From NCBI RefSeq assembly GCF_024723255.1, contig NZ_JANIAC010000001.1, positions 1,255,548 through 1,319,547 on the forward strand: a stretch of DNA of 64,000 nt, in the 5' to 3' direction. A program made the position numbers and the translations under genes. Positions 41,619-51,200 of this stretch are shown here, in pieces. This DNA is from Aestuariibaculum sp. M13 (lineage in GTDB: Bacteria; Bacteroidota; Bacteroidia; Flavobacteriales; Flavobacteriaceae). Position 1 is the stretch's first letter, and each line of letters begins with the position of its first letter. The notes below the pieces were generated by a model. That model did no database searches, was not told the origin of the DNA, and saw only the letters and a list, made by a program, of their open reading frames with translations.

Positions 41619-42878
41619 ATGCATCAATACAATATATCTAAGAGTAACTCCTTCTATGCCATAGGGTTAAGCTACAAAAAAGCTGACGCCGAAATACGAG
41701 GACACTTCAGTTTAGATGAAGACGCCAAACTAGCCTTAATTAATCAGGCCAAAGAAAACGGCGTTGAAAGTTTGCTTGTTACATCTACATGTAACAGAAC
41801 CGAACTTTACGGTTTTGCACAACACCCATATCAGCTTATTCAACTACTTTGCGATAATACCAAAGGTACTGTTGACGAATTTCAGCAAGTCGCTTACATC
41901 TACAAAAATAACGATGCTATTGCTCACATGTTTAAAGTGGGTTCTGGTCTAGATAGCCAGATTTTAGGTGATTTCGAAATTATTAGTCAGTTAAAAGCCA
42001 GCGCACGTGTGTCCAAAAAACACAAATTATTAAATCATTTTACCGAACGCTTACTTAATGCCGTAATTCAGGCTAGCAAGCGTATAAAAACTGAAACCGA
42101 GATTTCATCGGGTGCTACATCAGTATCTTTTGCTTCAGTACAGTACATTTTTAATAATGTTGCTGATATTTCGAATAAAGACATATTATTATTCGGAACC
42201 GGTAAAATAGGAAGAAACACCTGTGAAAACTTAGTAAAACACACTAAGAACGAACACATTACTTTAATTAACCGAACGAAAACCAAAGCAGAACAAATTG
42301 CTGGTAAGTTCAACTTAATTGTAAAAGATTACGCCAACCTTCAGGAAGAAATTAATAAATCGGATATTTTAATTGTAGCTACTGGTGCACAACGCCCTAC
42401 AGTTGATAAGCATTTAATTCAGTCTACAAAACCATTACTAATTTTAGATTTATCGATTCCTAAAAACGTAGATTCTAATGTTGAAGAATTAGACAACGTA
42501 ACTTTGGTTCATTTAGATGATTTATCTAAAATAACAGACCAAACCCTTGAAGAACGTAAAAAACATATTCCATTAGCCGAAGCTATTATTGAAGAAGTAA
42601 AAGCTGAATTTAATGGCTGGTTAGAAACCAGAAAATTTGCACCAACCATTAAAGCTTTAAGAGATAAGTTAATGGATTTTGCGTCGACCGAACTGGAAAC
42701 GCAACGCAAAAAAACTGCCGATTTTAATGAAGCACAAGCCGAATTAATCAGCAACAACATTATTCAAAAAATAACAAATCATTTTGCACATCACTTAAAA
42801 GATGATGCTGTATCTACAGATGAGAGTCTGGAACTCATAAAAAAAGTGTTTCAGTTAGAAACCAAAACACATGTCTAA
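41619..42878 (+). CDS. hemA: Glutamyl-tRNA reductase
   Basis: HemA reduces glutamyl-tRNA to glutamate-1-semialdehyde, the first committed step of C5-pathway tetrapyrrole synthesis. The 419-aa protein has the catalytic cysteine in VTSTCNRTELY (about 54-64), an NADPH-binding segment LLFGTGKIGRNTCENLVK, and the C-terminal dimerisation region with KFAPTIKALRDKLMDFA. Length is normal. The stop overlaps the hemC start by 8 nt. The gene has its own promoter and faces an AraC regulator. Confidence 0.96.
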   Translation: MHQYNISKSNSFYAIGLSYKKADAEIRGHFSLDEDAKLALINQAKENGVESLLVTSTCNRTELYGFAQHPYQLIQLLCDNTKGTVDEFQQVAYIYKNNDAIAHMFKVGSGLDSQILGDFEIISQLKASARVSKKHKLLNHFTERLLNAVIQASKRIKTETEISSGATSVSFASVQYIFNNVADISNKDILLFGTGKIGRNTCENLVKHTKNEHITLINRTKTKAEQIAGKFNLIVKDYANLQEEINKSDILIVATGAQRPTVDKHLIQSTKPLLILDLSIPKNVDSNVEELDNVTLVHLDDLSKITDQTLEERKKHIPLAEAIIEEVKAEFNGWLETRKFAPTIKALRDKLMDFASTELETQRKKTADFNEAQAELISNNIIQKITNHFAHHLKDDAVSTDESLELIKKVFQLETKTHV

Positions 42879-44448
42879 AATCATAAAAATTGGTACTCGT
42901 GATAGCGAATTAGCGCTATGGCAAGCCAAAACCGTACAAAGTCAACTTGAAGAATTAGGTTATAAAACAGAATTGGTTCCTGTAAAATCTACAGGTGATA
43001 TTGTGTTAGATAAGCCGCTTTACGAATTAGGAATTACCGGAATTTTTACGCGTACACTAGATATTGCCATGTTGAATCATGATATCGATATTGCCGTGCA
43101 CTCGTTAAAAGATGTTCCAACACAATTACCTAAAGGCATTGTACAAGCCGCTGTTTTAAAACGTGGTAACGTAAATGACACCTTGGTTTTTAAACACAAC
43201 GAAGAGTTTTTAGGATCCAGAGAAGCCGTAATTGCTACCGGAAGTTTACGTCGACGAGCACAATGGTTAAACCGTTTTCCAACGCATACTATTGTAGATT
43301 TACGTGGAAATGTAAACTCTCGTTTGCAAAAATTAGCCGATAACGAACACTGGAACGGGGCCATTTTCGCCGCTGCTGGAATTGGTCGTATTGGTATTCG
43401 TCCGGAAGAAGCTATTAATTTAGACTGGATGATTCCTGCGCCAGCGCAAGGAGCTATTATGATTACTGCTTTAGGTGAAGATGATTACTCACTAACTGCC
43501 TGCTCGCAATTAAATCACAGAGAAACCGAAATCTGTACATCAATAGAACGTGAGTTTTTAAACAAACTTGAAGGTGGTTGTACCGCTCCAATTGGAGCCT
43601 TAGCAAAAATTAAAAATGATGAAGTTGTTTTTAAAGGTGTACTTTTAAGTTTCGACGGCAGCAAACGTATCGATGTAACTCGCGTTAAAAAGGTAGGTGA
43701 ACACCACGATATGGCAAAATACTGCGCCGAATTCATTATCGAACGTGGAGGAAAACGCCTTATGGACGATATTAAAAACGGTCATAAAAACACCAACGTA
43801 TATTCTACAAAATCGTTTACCGAAGATCAGCGTGTGTTATTTCATGAAAAAGCCATTGTTGAACACACCGATTTTATAAAAATAAGTTTAAACCGTATTC
43901 ATCCGCGTTTTGTTAAAAACGAAATTGAAAACGTTATCATCACCAGTAAAAATGCTGTCGAGAGTTTACTAACTAGTTTTTCTCCTTTAGAACTTCAGTT
44001 TAAAAACATCTATTGTGTGGGTCGCCGTACCAAGCGTATGGTAGAAACAAAAATTGGTAAAGTCACACATTTTGAAAACAGCGCTAAAAAATTAGCTAAT
44101 TATTTAGTTGACAATATTAAAGGTAATACCGTAACCTATTTTTGCAGCGATTTAAGGCTTGACGATCTTCCAACGATCTTAACTGAAAATAATATTAAAG
44201 TTACCGAAGTTGAAGCCTACCAAACCAAATACGACGGTATTCGTGTAAACGACTCGGTAGAAAGCGTGATGTTCTACAGTCCGTCAACAGTGCAAAGTTT
44301 TGTTGAAAAAAACAAAGCTGAAGTGATTGCTTTTTGTATTGGAGACAGTACGGCTAATGAAGCTAAAAAGCATTTTAAAGACGTTAGAGTAGCAAAAGTA
44401 CCTACAGTAGAAAGTGTTATCGAATTAGTTAACGAGCATTACGTATAA
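42871..44448 (+). CDS. hemC: Fused porphobilinogen deaminase and uroporphyrinogen-III synthase (HemC-HemD)
   Basis: The 525-aa protein combines two steps. Residues 1-310 are HemC, with KIGTRDSELALWQAK, SLKDVPTQLP, RRRAQWLNRFP and the dipyrromethane-binding cysteine in LEGGCTAPIGA. Residues from about 325 to 525 are HemD-like, with NVIITSKNAVESLL, IYCVGRRTKRMVE and VMFYSPSTVQSF. The HemD half has the usual low sequence conservation but the expected length. It overlaps hemA by 8 nt. Fusion of these two enzymes is common in Bacteroidota. Confidence 0.93.
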   Translation: MSKIIKIGTRDSELALWQAKTVQSQLEELGYKTELVPVKSTGDIVLDKPLYELGITGIFTRTLDIAMLNHDIDIAVHSLKDVPTQLPKGIVQAAVLKRGNVNDTLVFKHNEEFLGSREAVIATGSLRRRAQWLNRFPTHTIVDLRGNVNSRLQKLADNEHWNGAIFAAAGIGRIGIRPEEAINLDWMIPAPAQGAIMITALGEDDYSLTACSQLNHRETEICTSIEREFLNKLEGGCTAPIGALAKIKNDEVVFKGVLLSFDGSKRIDVTRVKKVGEHHDMAKYCAEFIIERGGKRLMDDIKNGHKNTNVYSTKSFTEDQRVLFHEKAIVEHTDFIKISLNRIHPRFVKNEIENVIITSKNAVESLLTSFSPLELQFKNIYCVGRRTKRMVETKIGKVTHFENSAKKLANYLVDNIKGNTVTYFCSDLRLDDLPTILTENNIKVTEVEAYQTKYDGIRVNDSVESVMFYSPSTVQSFVEKNKAEVIAFCIGDSTANEAKKHFKDVRVAKVPTVESVIELVNEHYV

Positions 44449-44538
44449 AAATTCTATTTTTGTTATAGAATTACATGTTTTTTAATTCGCTTAAAATCAG
44501 TGTTATTCTACAAGCTTTAAGAGAACTAAATTATAACA

Positions 44539-46281
44539 ATGAAAAGAGAATCTTTGCTAAATAACGTATATCGCTTTTTCGATATTATAGTACTGTTCTT
44601 TATTGTTTTTGATTTTGGTTACGACTTTGCCGACAACTTTAACACGCCTCACGTTTTAGGCTTACTTATTCTCTCAGGATTTTTGCTCGCTTTTAATGCG
44701 GCAAAGTTCTTTGTATATAAGTACAAGAAAAGCAAGAAGGTGGCTCTGGTGAATATTGTTATTATGGGATCTTTACTATTAACATCCCTGATTATGACCA
44801 TAGTTTATATTGACTATAATTTTCACTACATCCTTCAAAAAATAAAACCGGTTTTAGAAGGTGGGCTAATTGCCTACTTCTTTTTAAGGTTACTTATTTT
44901 AGTTCGTCATATTTACGATGTGTATTTTAACCCCGCTATCGTTTTTGTAGGGAGTTTTATTATTTTGGCCTTATCAGGTGCTTTCCTTTTACTTATGCCT
45001 AGTGCAACACAAGACGGGATTACTTTTACAAATGCTTTATTTACAGCAACAAGTGCAGTTTGTGTTACTGGATTAGCAGTGGTAGATACCAGTCTGGATT
45101 TTACAATAGTTGGGCAAACTATCATCTTAGTTTTAATACAATTGGGAGGAATCGGAATTTTAACCTTCACTTCCTTTTTCGCCTTTTTCTTTAGAGGTAG
45201 TTCATCATTTAAAGAAGGATTAAATACCCGCGATTTTATTGCTCAGGAAGGATTACATGACGTCTTTAAAGCGGCACTTCATGTGGTAGTTTTTACCCTG
45301 TCTCTTGAAATTATAGGTGCTTTTTTCATTTACTATTCTATTTTAGATGTTAGCACCATAACTAACAAGTTTTTCTTTTCGGTATTCCACTCAATTTCCG
45401 CATTTTGTAATGCCGGATTCTCCATATTCTCATCAGGATTATTCGACCAAAGCATCCGTTTTAATTATGCTTTTCAATGGGTTATTATGGTCTTGATTGT
45501 TTTTGGAGGTTTGGGACATAACATCGTTTTCAACTTTGTGCAATACATAAAAACTTATGTGCTGGAGTTATTCAGTAAAAAGCGCATTCACAAACGTATT
45601 CCGGTAATTACCCTGAATACTAAAATTGTAATTTATACCACCTTCATTTTACTTATAGGCGGTGCAGGTTTTCTGTTTATTTCAGAATTTAATAACACCC
45701 TATTAAACCACACCTCAGCATTTGGTAAGTTTACCAATGTGGCTTTTGGGTCGGTTACTCCAAGAACAGCCGGATTTAATGTTATTGATTACTCATCGAT
45801 GACCGTACCCTCATTACTTTTAGTTATCTTTTTAATGTGGATTGGTGCATCACCAGCATCTACCGGTGGTGGTATAAAAACCAGTACCTTTGCCATTGCT
45901 ACGCTAAACATTATTGCCATAGCAAGAGGGAAAAGTAGAATTGAACTTTTTGGAAGACGCCTTACCGCAGAAACAACCTTAAGGGCATTTGCCATTTTAT
46001 GTATTTCGTTAATTGTTATAGGTATTGCTATTATGGCTTTACTCATTTTTGAACCAAAAAACACACCGCTACTAACTGTAGCGTTCGAATGTTTTTCAGC
46101 ATATAGTACCGTTGGATTGAGTTTGAATTTCACGCCTACTCTTTCAGAACCAAGCAAATACGTCATCATTATTGTGATGTTTGTAGGGCGAATTGGTATG
46201 CTCAACTTAATGATTGGTTTACTACGTCAGTTAAACCATCAGTTTTATGAGTATCCAAAGGAAAATATTTTAATCAACTAG
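44539..46281 (+). CDS. TrkH/KtrB-type potassium uptake membrane protein
   Basis: The 580-aa protein has an N-terminal extension of about five extra helices and then the TrkH core with four pore-loop repeats: TATSAVCVTGLAVVDT, FHSISAFCNAGFSIFSS, GSVTPRTAGFNVIDYSS and FECFSAYSTVGLSL. These are the selectivity-filter glycines of Trk/Ktr channels. The partner TrkA/KtrA-type protein is 28 nt downstream. The pair sits between hemCD and hemE on the same strand, an unexpected place for potassium transport. Confidence 0.93.
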   Translation: MKRESLLNNVYRFFDIIVLFFIVFDFGYDFADNFNTPHVLGLLILSGFLLAFNAAKFFVYKYKKSKKVALVNIVIMGSLLLTSLIMTIVYIDYNFHYILQKIKPVLEGGLIAYFFLRLLILVRHIYDVYFNPAIVFVGSFIILALSGAFLLLMPSATQDGITFTNALFTATSAVCVTGLAVVDTSLDFTIVGQTIILVLIQLGGIGILTFTSFFAFFFRGSSSFKEGLNTRDFIAQEGLHDVFKAALHVVVFTLSLEIIGAFFIYYSILDVSTITNKFFFSVFHSISAFCNAGFSIFSSGLFDQSIRFNYAFQWVIMVLIVFGGLGHNIVFNFVQYIKTYVLELFSKKRIHKRIPVITLNTKIVIYTTFILLIGGAGFLFISEFNNTLLNHTSAFGKFTNVAFGSVTPRTAGFNVIDYSSMTVPSLLLVIFLMWIGASPASTGGGIKTSTFAIATLNIIAIARGKSRIELFGRRLTAETTLRAFAILCISLIVIGIAIMALLIFEPKNTPLLTVAFECFSAYSTVGLSLNFTPTLSEPSKYVIIIVMFVGRIGMLNLMIGLLRQLNHQFYEYPKENILIN

Positions 46282-46309
46282 AAACCGTTTCAATCAAAAA
46301 TAGATACTT

Positions 46310-47026
46310 ATGAAAATAATAATTTTTGGACTCGGAAATTTTGGTACAGCCTTAGCATTAAGCCTTACCGAAACAGGAAATGAAGTTATTGCCATAGACA
46401 AGCAAATGGATAAAATTAACCTTGTGAAAGACAAAATTTCACATGCCATTTGTATGGACTCTACTAACGAACTGGCTTACGATGCGGTACCTTTAAAAGA
46501 TGCCGACAAAGTGGTTGTTGCTATTGGTGAGAACGAAGGTGCTGCGATTATAACCACAGCCATTATTAAAAAGCTGAGTACGGTAAAAATCATAAGTCGT
46601 GCCTTATCGCCTATTCACGATACGGTTTTGGAAGCTATGGGAATTCATAGTATTATTCACCCGGAGCAGGATTCGGCCGACCGATTAACAAAACAAATCA
46701 ACTTTAAGTCCACCTTAGAAAACTATCAGCTGGATAATAACTTTACCATTTCAGAAGTTAGAGCCAAAAAAGAGTTCTTCGGAAAAACGTTAAGAGAATT
46801 AGATTCTATTGACACTTACAGCTTAACGCTGATTACCATTATTCGCGAAAAAGAAAAGAAAAATTTAATAGGCAAGAAAACAATAGTTAAAGAAACTATT
46901 GGCCGTACCAACCCAGACACTGTAATTTTAGACAACGATATTTTAGTAGTTTACGGAAACAACAAAGACATCGAAAATTACTGTATGGGTGAAGAAGAAT
47001 ATGATTTAAGAAACAAAAACATTTAA
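46310..47026 (+). CDS. TrkA/KtrA-type RCK regulatory subunit
   Basis: The 238-aa protein is a cytosolic gating ring subunit. The RCK_N domain (about 1-120) has the nucleotide-binding motif [16 protein letters not shown] with acidic residues in EVIAIDKQ. The RCK_C domain (about 135-225) contains [18 protein letters not shown]. It would control the TrkH-like channel in response to a nucleotide. It is followed after one base by hemE, so the potassium pair is within the heme transcription unit. Confidence 0.93.
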   Translation: MKIIIFGLGNFGTALALSLTETGNEVIAIDKQMDKINLVKDKISHAICMDSTNELAYDAVPLKDADKVVVAIGENEGAAIITTAIIKKLSTVKIISRALSPIHDTVLEAMGIHSIIHPEQDSADRLTKQINFKSTLENYQLDNNFTISEVRAKKEFFGKTLRELDSIDTYSLTLITIIREKEKKNLIGKKTIVKETIGRTNPDTVILDNDILVVYGNNKDIENYCMGEEEYDLRNKNI

Positions 47027-47027
47027 G

Positions 47028-48053
47028 ATGATAAAAAACGATCTGTTTTTAAGAGCACTAAAAGGTGAAACTGTTAACCGTCCACCAGTATGGATGATGC
47101 GTCAGGCAGGACGCTATTTACCAGAGTTTATGGCATTACGCGATAAGTACGATTTCTTTACACGTTGCCAGACTCCTGAGTTAGCCAGTGAAATTACCGT
47201 ACAACCCATTCGTCGTTATGGTATGGATGCCGCTATTTTGTTCAGTGATATTTTAGTGATTCCGCAGGCAATGAATGTCGAGGTACAAATGAAACCAAAT
47301 TTCGGACCTTACCTTCCTAATCCTGTGCGTACCACTAAAGATGTTGAGAATGTTATTGTTCCTGATGTAAAAGAAGCTTTAGACTACGTTTACCAGGCCA
47401 TTAAAGCAACTAAAGAATTATTAAATGACGAAATTCCTTTAATTGGTTTCGCCGGTTCGCCTTGGACGATTCTTTGTTACATGGTACAAGGTCAAGGTAG
47501 CAAGACCTATGATAAAGCTAAAGAATTCTGTTTTACAAACCCTGTAGCTGCACACACCTTACTTCAAAAAATCACCGATACCACAATTGCTTACTTAAAA
47601 GAAAAAGTAAAAGCGGGTGTTAATGCCGTTCAGGTATTCGATTCTTGGGGTGGTATGTTATCGCCAACCGATTATCAGGAGTTTTCTTGGCAATACATCA
47701 ATCAGATTATCGAAGCGTTAAAAGATGATGCACCTGTTATCGCCTTTGGTAAAGGCTGTTGGTTTGCGCTTCACGACATGGCGCAAAGTAACGCCTCTGC
47801 ACTTGGTATAGACTGGACATGTTCGGCAAGAAACGCACGTTATTTAACTGGTGGAAACATCACGCTTCAAGGAAATTTCGATCCGTCAAGATTATTATCG
47901 CCTCCAGCAGATATAAAACGCATGGTTCACCAAATGATTAACGAATTTGGTAAAGACAAATACATTGTAAACTTAGGTCACGGTATTTTACCTAACATTC
48001 CGTTAGAAAATGCACAAGCCTTTGTAGATGCTGTAAAAAATTATAGCGCATAA
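47028..48053 (+). CDS. hemE: Uroporphyrinogen decarboxylase
   Basis: HemE converts uroporphyrinogen III to coproporphyrinogen III. The 341-aa protein has the two family signatures: [16 protein letters not shown] near the N-terminus and [20 protein letters not shown] in the middle, with the catalytic aspartate in FSDILVIP. It starts one base after the TrkA-type stop, and the length is normal. Confidence 0.96.
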   Translation: MIKNDLFLRALKGETVNRPPVWMMRQAGRYLPEFMALRDKYDFFTRCQTPELASEITVQPIRRYGMDAAILFSDILVIPQAMNVEVQMKPNFGPYLPNPVRTTKDVENVIVPDVKEALDYVYQAIKATKELLNDEIPLIGFAGSPWTILCYMVQGQGSKTYDKAKEFCFTNPVAAHTLLQKITDTTIAYLKEKVKAGVNAVQVFDSWGGMLSPTDYQEFSWQYINQIIEALKDDAPVIAFGKGCWFALHDMAQSNASALGIDWTCSARNARYLTGGNITLQGNFDPSRLLSPPADIKRMVHQMINEFGKDKYIVNLGHGILPNIPLENAQAFVDAVKNYSA

Positions 48054-48055
48054 TA

Positions 48056-48148
48056 TTTGGGCGTTACCAAAGGTCGCGCTTTCGGCAGTCGCTTCCCGGT
48101 TAAATATAACCGGGAGAGCTTCAACAAAGCCTCTATCGCTAACGCAAA
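48056..48148. repeat. GC-richer hairpin-bearing intergenic element, possibly an interspersed repeat
   Basis: This 93-nt stretch between hemE and the EI24 gene is clearly richer in G and C than its surroundings. Its ends are inverted (TTTGGGCGTTA at 48056-48066 and TAACGCAAA at 48140-48148), and inside is a perfect stem CCCGGTTA / TAACCGGG with a 4-nt loop. It has no ORF. It resembles, from memory, short interspersed elements of Flavobacteriaceae, but only one copy is present in this window. Confidence 0.5.
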
Positions 48149-48157
48149 ACAACAGCC

Positions 48158-48907
48158 ATGATTAAAAATATAGTTTCAGGAATAAGAGCCTATTTCGGAG
48201 CGTTTGGTTTAATATCAAAACTAAACCTTTGGAAATACTTCACTATTCCTATGCTTATTAGCTTTATTACAGCTGTGTTTATAGGTGTTTCAGCTTACGG
48301 ACTTTCAGACAACATTGGTGCTTTTATCTCGAAACTCTGGGTTTGGGAATGGGGTAAAGAAACGTTTACAACCATAGGAAATATTATAGGAGGGTTAGTT
48401 ATTATCATTCTTGGGCTCATTCTCTACAAGCACGTTATTATGGCCTTATCGGCTCCGTTTATGAGTCCGGTTTCCGAGAAAATTGAAACGCATCTTCTTG
48501 GTTCCGATAAAACTTATAGAATTACCTCTTTTACAGAGCAACTTTGGCGTGCTATTCGCATTAACCTTAGAAACCTATTTATGGAATTGCTTATCACGAT
48601 TCCGCTTTTAATCTTAAGTTTTATACCTGTTATAGGCATTATATTTACAATCCTCATTTTCTTTATCCAGGCCTATTACGCCGGCTTTGGTAACATGGAT
48701 TACACCTTAGAACGACACTATAAATACAAGGAAAGCCTTAACTTTGTAAAACGCAATCGCGGATTAGCTATTGGCAACGGTATCATATTTATATTGTTTT
48801 TATTAATTCCGTTTATCGGAGTTATTTTAGTATTACCGCTATCGGTAACGGCGGCTTCAGTAAAAACCATTGAAGCCCTTCAATTAGAAAGTCATTATGA
48901 AAAATAA
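48158..48907 (+). CDS. EI24-domain (CysZ-like) membrane protein
   Basis: The 249-aa protein has about six hydrophobic segments and family landmarks of the EI24/CysZ group: SGIRAYFGAFGLISK at the start, MALSAPFMSPVSEKIETHLLG and FFIQAYYAGFGNMDYTLERHYKY. CysZ proteins act in sulfate uptake, but many Bacteroidota members are uncharacterised. It overlaps hemF by 11 nt, so a connection to heme synthesis or a shared transcript is likely. Confidence 0.85.
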   Translation: MIKNIVSGIRAYFGAFGLISKLNLWKYFTIPMLISFITAVFIGVSAYGLSDNIGAFISKLWVWEWGKETFTTIGNIIGGLVIIILGLILYKHVIMALSAPFMSPVSEKIETHLLGSDKTYRITSFTEQLWRAIRINLRNLFMELLITIPLLILSFIPVIGIIFTILIFFIQAYYAGFGNMDYTLERHYKYKESLNFVKRNRGLAIGNGIIFILFLLIPFIGVILVLPLSVTAASVKTIEALQLESHYEK

Positions 48908-49799
48908 ATTTTACAAATACATACAACATCTCCAAGACACCATCACTTCTAAACTGGAAGCTATTGATGGCAAAGCCACGTTTCAGCAAGATCTTTGGGA
49001 ACGTCCTGAAGGCGGTGGTGGCAGAACCCGTGTGATTCAAAACGGTAATATATTTGAAAAAGGTGGTGTAAACATTTCTGGTGTTCACGGTAAATTACCA
49101 GATACCATGCAAGCGTATTTTGGTGTTGAAGACGCCGATTTTTTTGCCTGTGGTTTAAGCTTGGTACTTCACCCTAAAAATCCGATGGTTCCAACGGTTC
49201 ACGCCAACTGGCGCTATTTTGAAATGTATGATAAAAATGGAAAAATTGTTGACCAGTGGTTTGGTGGCGGACAGGATTTAACACCCTACTACCTGTTTGA
49301 AGAAGACGCTGTACATTTTCATCAGATTTGTAAAACCGCTTGCGATAAGCACAATCCGGAATTTTACCCGACGTATAAAAAACGTTGCGACGAGTATTTT
49401 TATAATGCCCACCGTAATGAAGGTCGCGGTATTGGAGGTTTATTTTTCGATTATTGCAAAGCAACCAAAGACACCAGTATGGAAGACTGGTATAACTTTG
49501 TAACAGAAGTTGGAGACAGTTTCCTTGAAGCTTATGTACCCATCGTTGAAAAGCGAAAAGATTTACCTTACACCGAAGCTAACCGTACCTGGCAGGAAAT
49601 CCGTCGCGGTCGTTATGTAGAATTCAATTTAGTACACGATAAGGGCACCTTATTTGGTTTGAAAACCAATGGCCGAATTGAAAGCATTTTAATGAGTTTA
49701 CCGCCACATGTACAATGGGTTTACGACCATCAACCTGAAACCGGTAGCGAAGAAGAAAAACTAATTAAAGTGTTACAAAATCCAAAATCATGGGTTTAA
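48897..49799 (+). CDS. hemF: Oxygen-dependent coproporphyrinogen III oxidase
   Basis: HemF carries out the aerobic oxidative decarboxylation of coproporphyrinogen III. The 300-aa protein matches across its length, with GGGGRTRVIQNGNIFEKGGV, VPTVHANWRYFEM, WFGGGQDLTPYYLFEED and RRGRYVEFNLVHDKGTLFG. Overlap with both neighbours (11 nt upstream and 10 nt downstream) indicates an operon. Using the oxygen-dependent form agrees with an aerobic organism. Confidence 0.96.
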   Translation: MKNKFYKYIQHLQDTITSKLEAIDGKATFQQDLWERPEGGGGRTRVIQNGNIFEKGGVNISGVHGKLPDTMQAYFGVEDADFFACGLSLVLHPKNPMVPTVHANWRYFEMYDKNGKIVDQWFGGGQDLTPYYLFEEDAVHFHQICKTACDKHNPEFYPTYKKRCDEYFYNAHRNEGRGIGGLFFDYCKATKDTSMEDWYNFVTEVGDSFLEAYVPIVEKRKDLPYTEANRTWQEIRRGRYVEFNLVHDKGTLFGLKTNGRIESILMSLPPHVQWVYDHQPETGSEEEKLIKVLQNPKSWV

Positions 49800-50782
49800 G
49801 GGCTTTGTTCACATTTTTTTCAATTGCCTTTAGCTCTTTTCCAAACATAGCACAAAACATCACAGACTCTGTTGACGTTAATCAACCCAAATACAAAAGG
49901 ATTTACCCAAACGTCATTACAGCACGTGTCTTTTTCATCAATACTTCAAACACTTTAAAAGTAAAAGACAGAAGCTCCAACCTATCTTTTAATTTAGAAC
50001 CTAATAAGCAAGATCGAATCGGGGTTTCTATAGCCTTCAGAGGACTCAATGCTTCATTTTCATTCGCGCCAGATTTTTTAGGTGAAAATAAAGACAATGA
50101 AAATTCTAAATTATTCAATCTCAATTTCAGAACTTTTTTAGGGAAACACTTCATGCAAACCTTCGATTTATTTAGTCAGAAAGGTTTCTATATTAAAAAC
50201 AATGAGGTCAATCAATATTTTCCAAAAACGAAAAATTTTAAAATTGGCGGGGCTACATCTTATATCTTTAATGAACATTTTTCTTTTAAGGCTATTACAT
50301 CTCAAGACGAAAAACAATTAAAAAGCACAGGAAGTTTCATTCCTAATATCACTTATTTTTACTCAAAATTTAACTTAAAAAATAATAGCCCACTTAATGA
50401 AGTTAACTCGAGCTATTATTCTTTTGATATTGCTTTTGCTCCATCATATTATTATAATTACGTCCCATCTAAAAATTTATTGCTATCCGCCGGAGTTTCT
50501 GCTGGAATTGGCTTAAATCATTCTAAATCTCGTGATGAATCTCCTCTAACTACGTTATTAACCGAACTAAGTTTTAGAACTTCAGCCACCTACGATATGA
50601 ATAATTTATATTGTGGACTTCATTATAGCTATTTAAGTTTAAATCATAATGCAGATAGCGCCTCTCAGGTAATAGATAACATTCCTTTTTTTAATATTTT
50701 TGTAGGCTACAGATTTAAAGCTCCAAAACAAATTATAAATACAGCAGAAAGTATAAACGAAAAGCTTAAGTTAAAAAATTAA
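49790..50782 (+). CDS. DUF4421-like outer-membrane beta-barrel protein
   Basis: The 330-aa protein has a signal peptide (about 1-21, ending NIAQ) and a series of alternating hydrophobic strands typical of outer-membrane barrels, with aromatic residues at strand ends (for example YYSFDIAFAPSYYYNY and FFNIFVGYRF). It resembles the DUF4421 family of Bacteroidota. The function is unknown. It overlaps hemF by 10 nt and the YchJ-like gene by one base. Confidence 0.72.
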   Translation: MGLRALFTFFSIAFSSFPNIAQNITDSVDVNQPKYKRIYPNVITARVFFINTSNTLKVKDRSSNLSFNLEPNKQDRIGVSIAFRGLNASFSFAPDFLGENKDNENSKLFNLNFRTFLGKHFMQTFDLFSQKGFYIKNNEVNQYFPKTKNFKIGGATSYIFNEHFSFKAITSQDEKQLKSTGSFIPNITYFYSKFNLKNNSPLNEVNSSYYSFDIAFAPSYYYNYVPSKNLLLSAGVSAGIGLNHSKSRDESPLTTLLTELSFRTSATYDMNNLYCGLHYSYLSLNHNADSASQVIDNIPFFNIFVGYRFKAPKQIINTAESINEKLKLKN

Positions 50783-51168
50783 TGAATTGCTACTGCGGAA
50801 ATAATAAACCTTACAATGCATGCTGCGAAGTATTTCATAAAAACGGTGGAAAAACAGAAACTGCCGAGCAACTCATGCGTTCACGCTACAGTGCTTTTGT
50901 TTTAGCTAACGGTGACTATTTAATGCTTAGTCATCATAGTTCAACACGACCTGTAAAAGAAAAAAAAGCCATTGTAAACTGGGCAAAATCAGTGCAGTGG
51001 ATAAAGCTAGAAGTACAAGAAACTTCAAAAGGTATGGCTACCGACAATGAGGGCACCGTAACCTTTGATGCCTATTTTTTTGAAAACGGAAAAGTAGATG
51101 TCATTCACGAAAAATCAGCTTTTGTAAAAGAAAATAACATTTGGAAATACTTAGGATTAAGTCAATAA
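50782..51168 (+). CDS. YchJ-family (UPF0225) protein with SEC-C-type zinc motif
   Basis: The 128-aa protein begins MNCYCGNNKPYNACCEVFH, a SEC-C-like metal motif (C-x-C-x8-C-C/H), followed by the YchJ core AEQLMRSRYSAFVLANGDYL and a cystatin-like beta sheet with TFDAYFF. Function is unknown; zinc binding is expected. The start overlaps the previous stop by one base. Confidence 0.88.
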   Translation: MNCYCGNNKPYNACCEVFHKNGGKTETAEQLMRSRYSAFVLANGDYLMLSHHSSTRPVKEKKAIVNWAKSVQWIKLEVQETSKGMATDNEGTVTFDAYFFENGKVDVIHEKSAFVKENNIWKYLGLSQ

Positions 51169-51200
51169 ACAATATGGCTTAAAATACAAAACTTTATATT

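Noticed and set aside
41600-41641. A 13-codon ORF (ATG at 41600) overlapping the hemA start, which could be a leader peptide
   Set aside because: Its ATG is only 2 nt after the -7 box, so it would be upstream of, or at, the transcription start. No conserved or regulatory sequence is visible in it.
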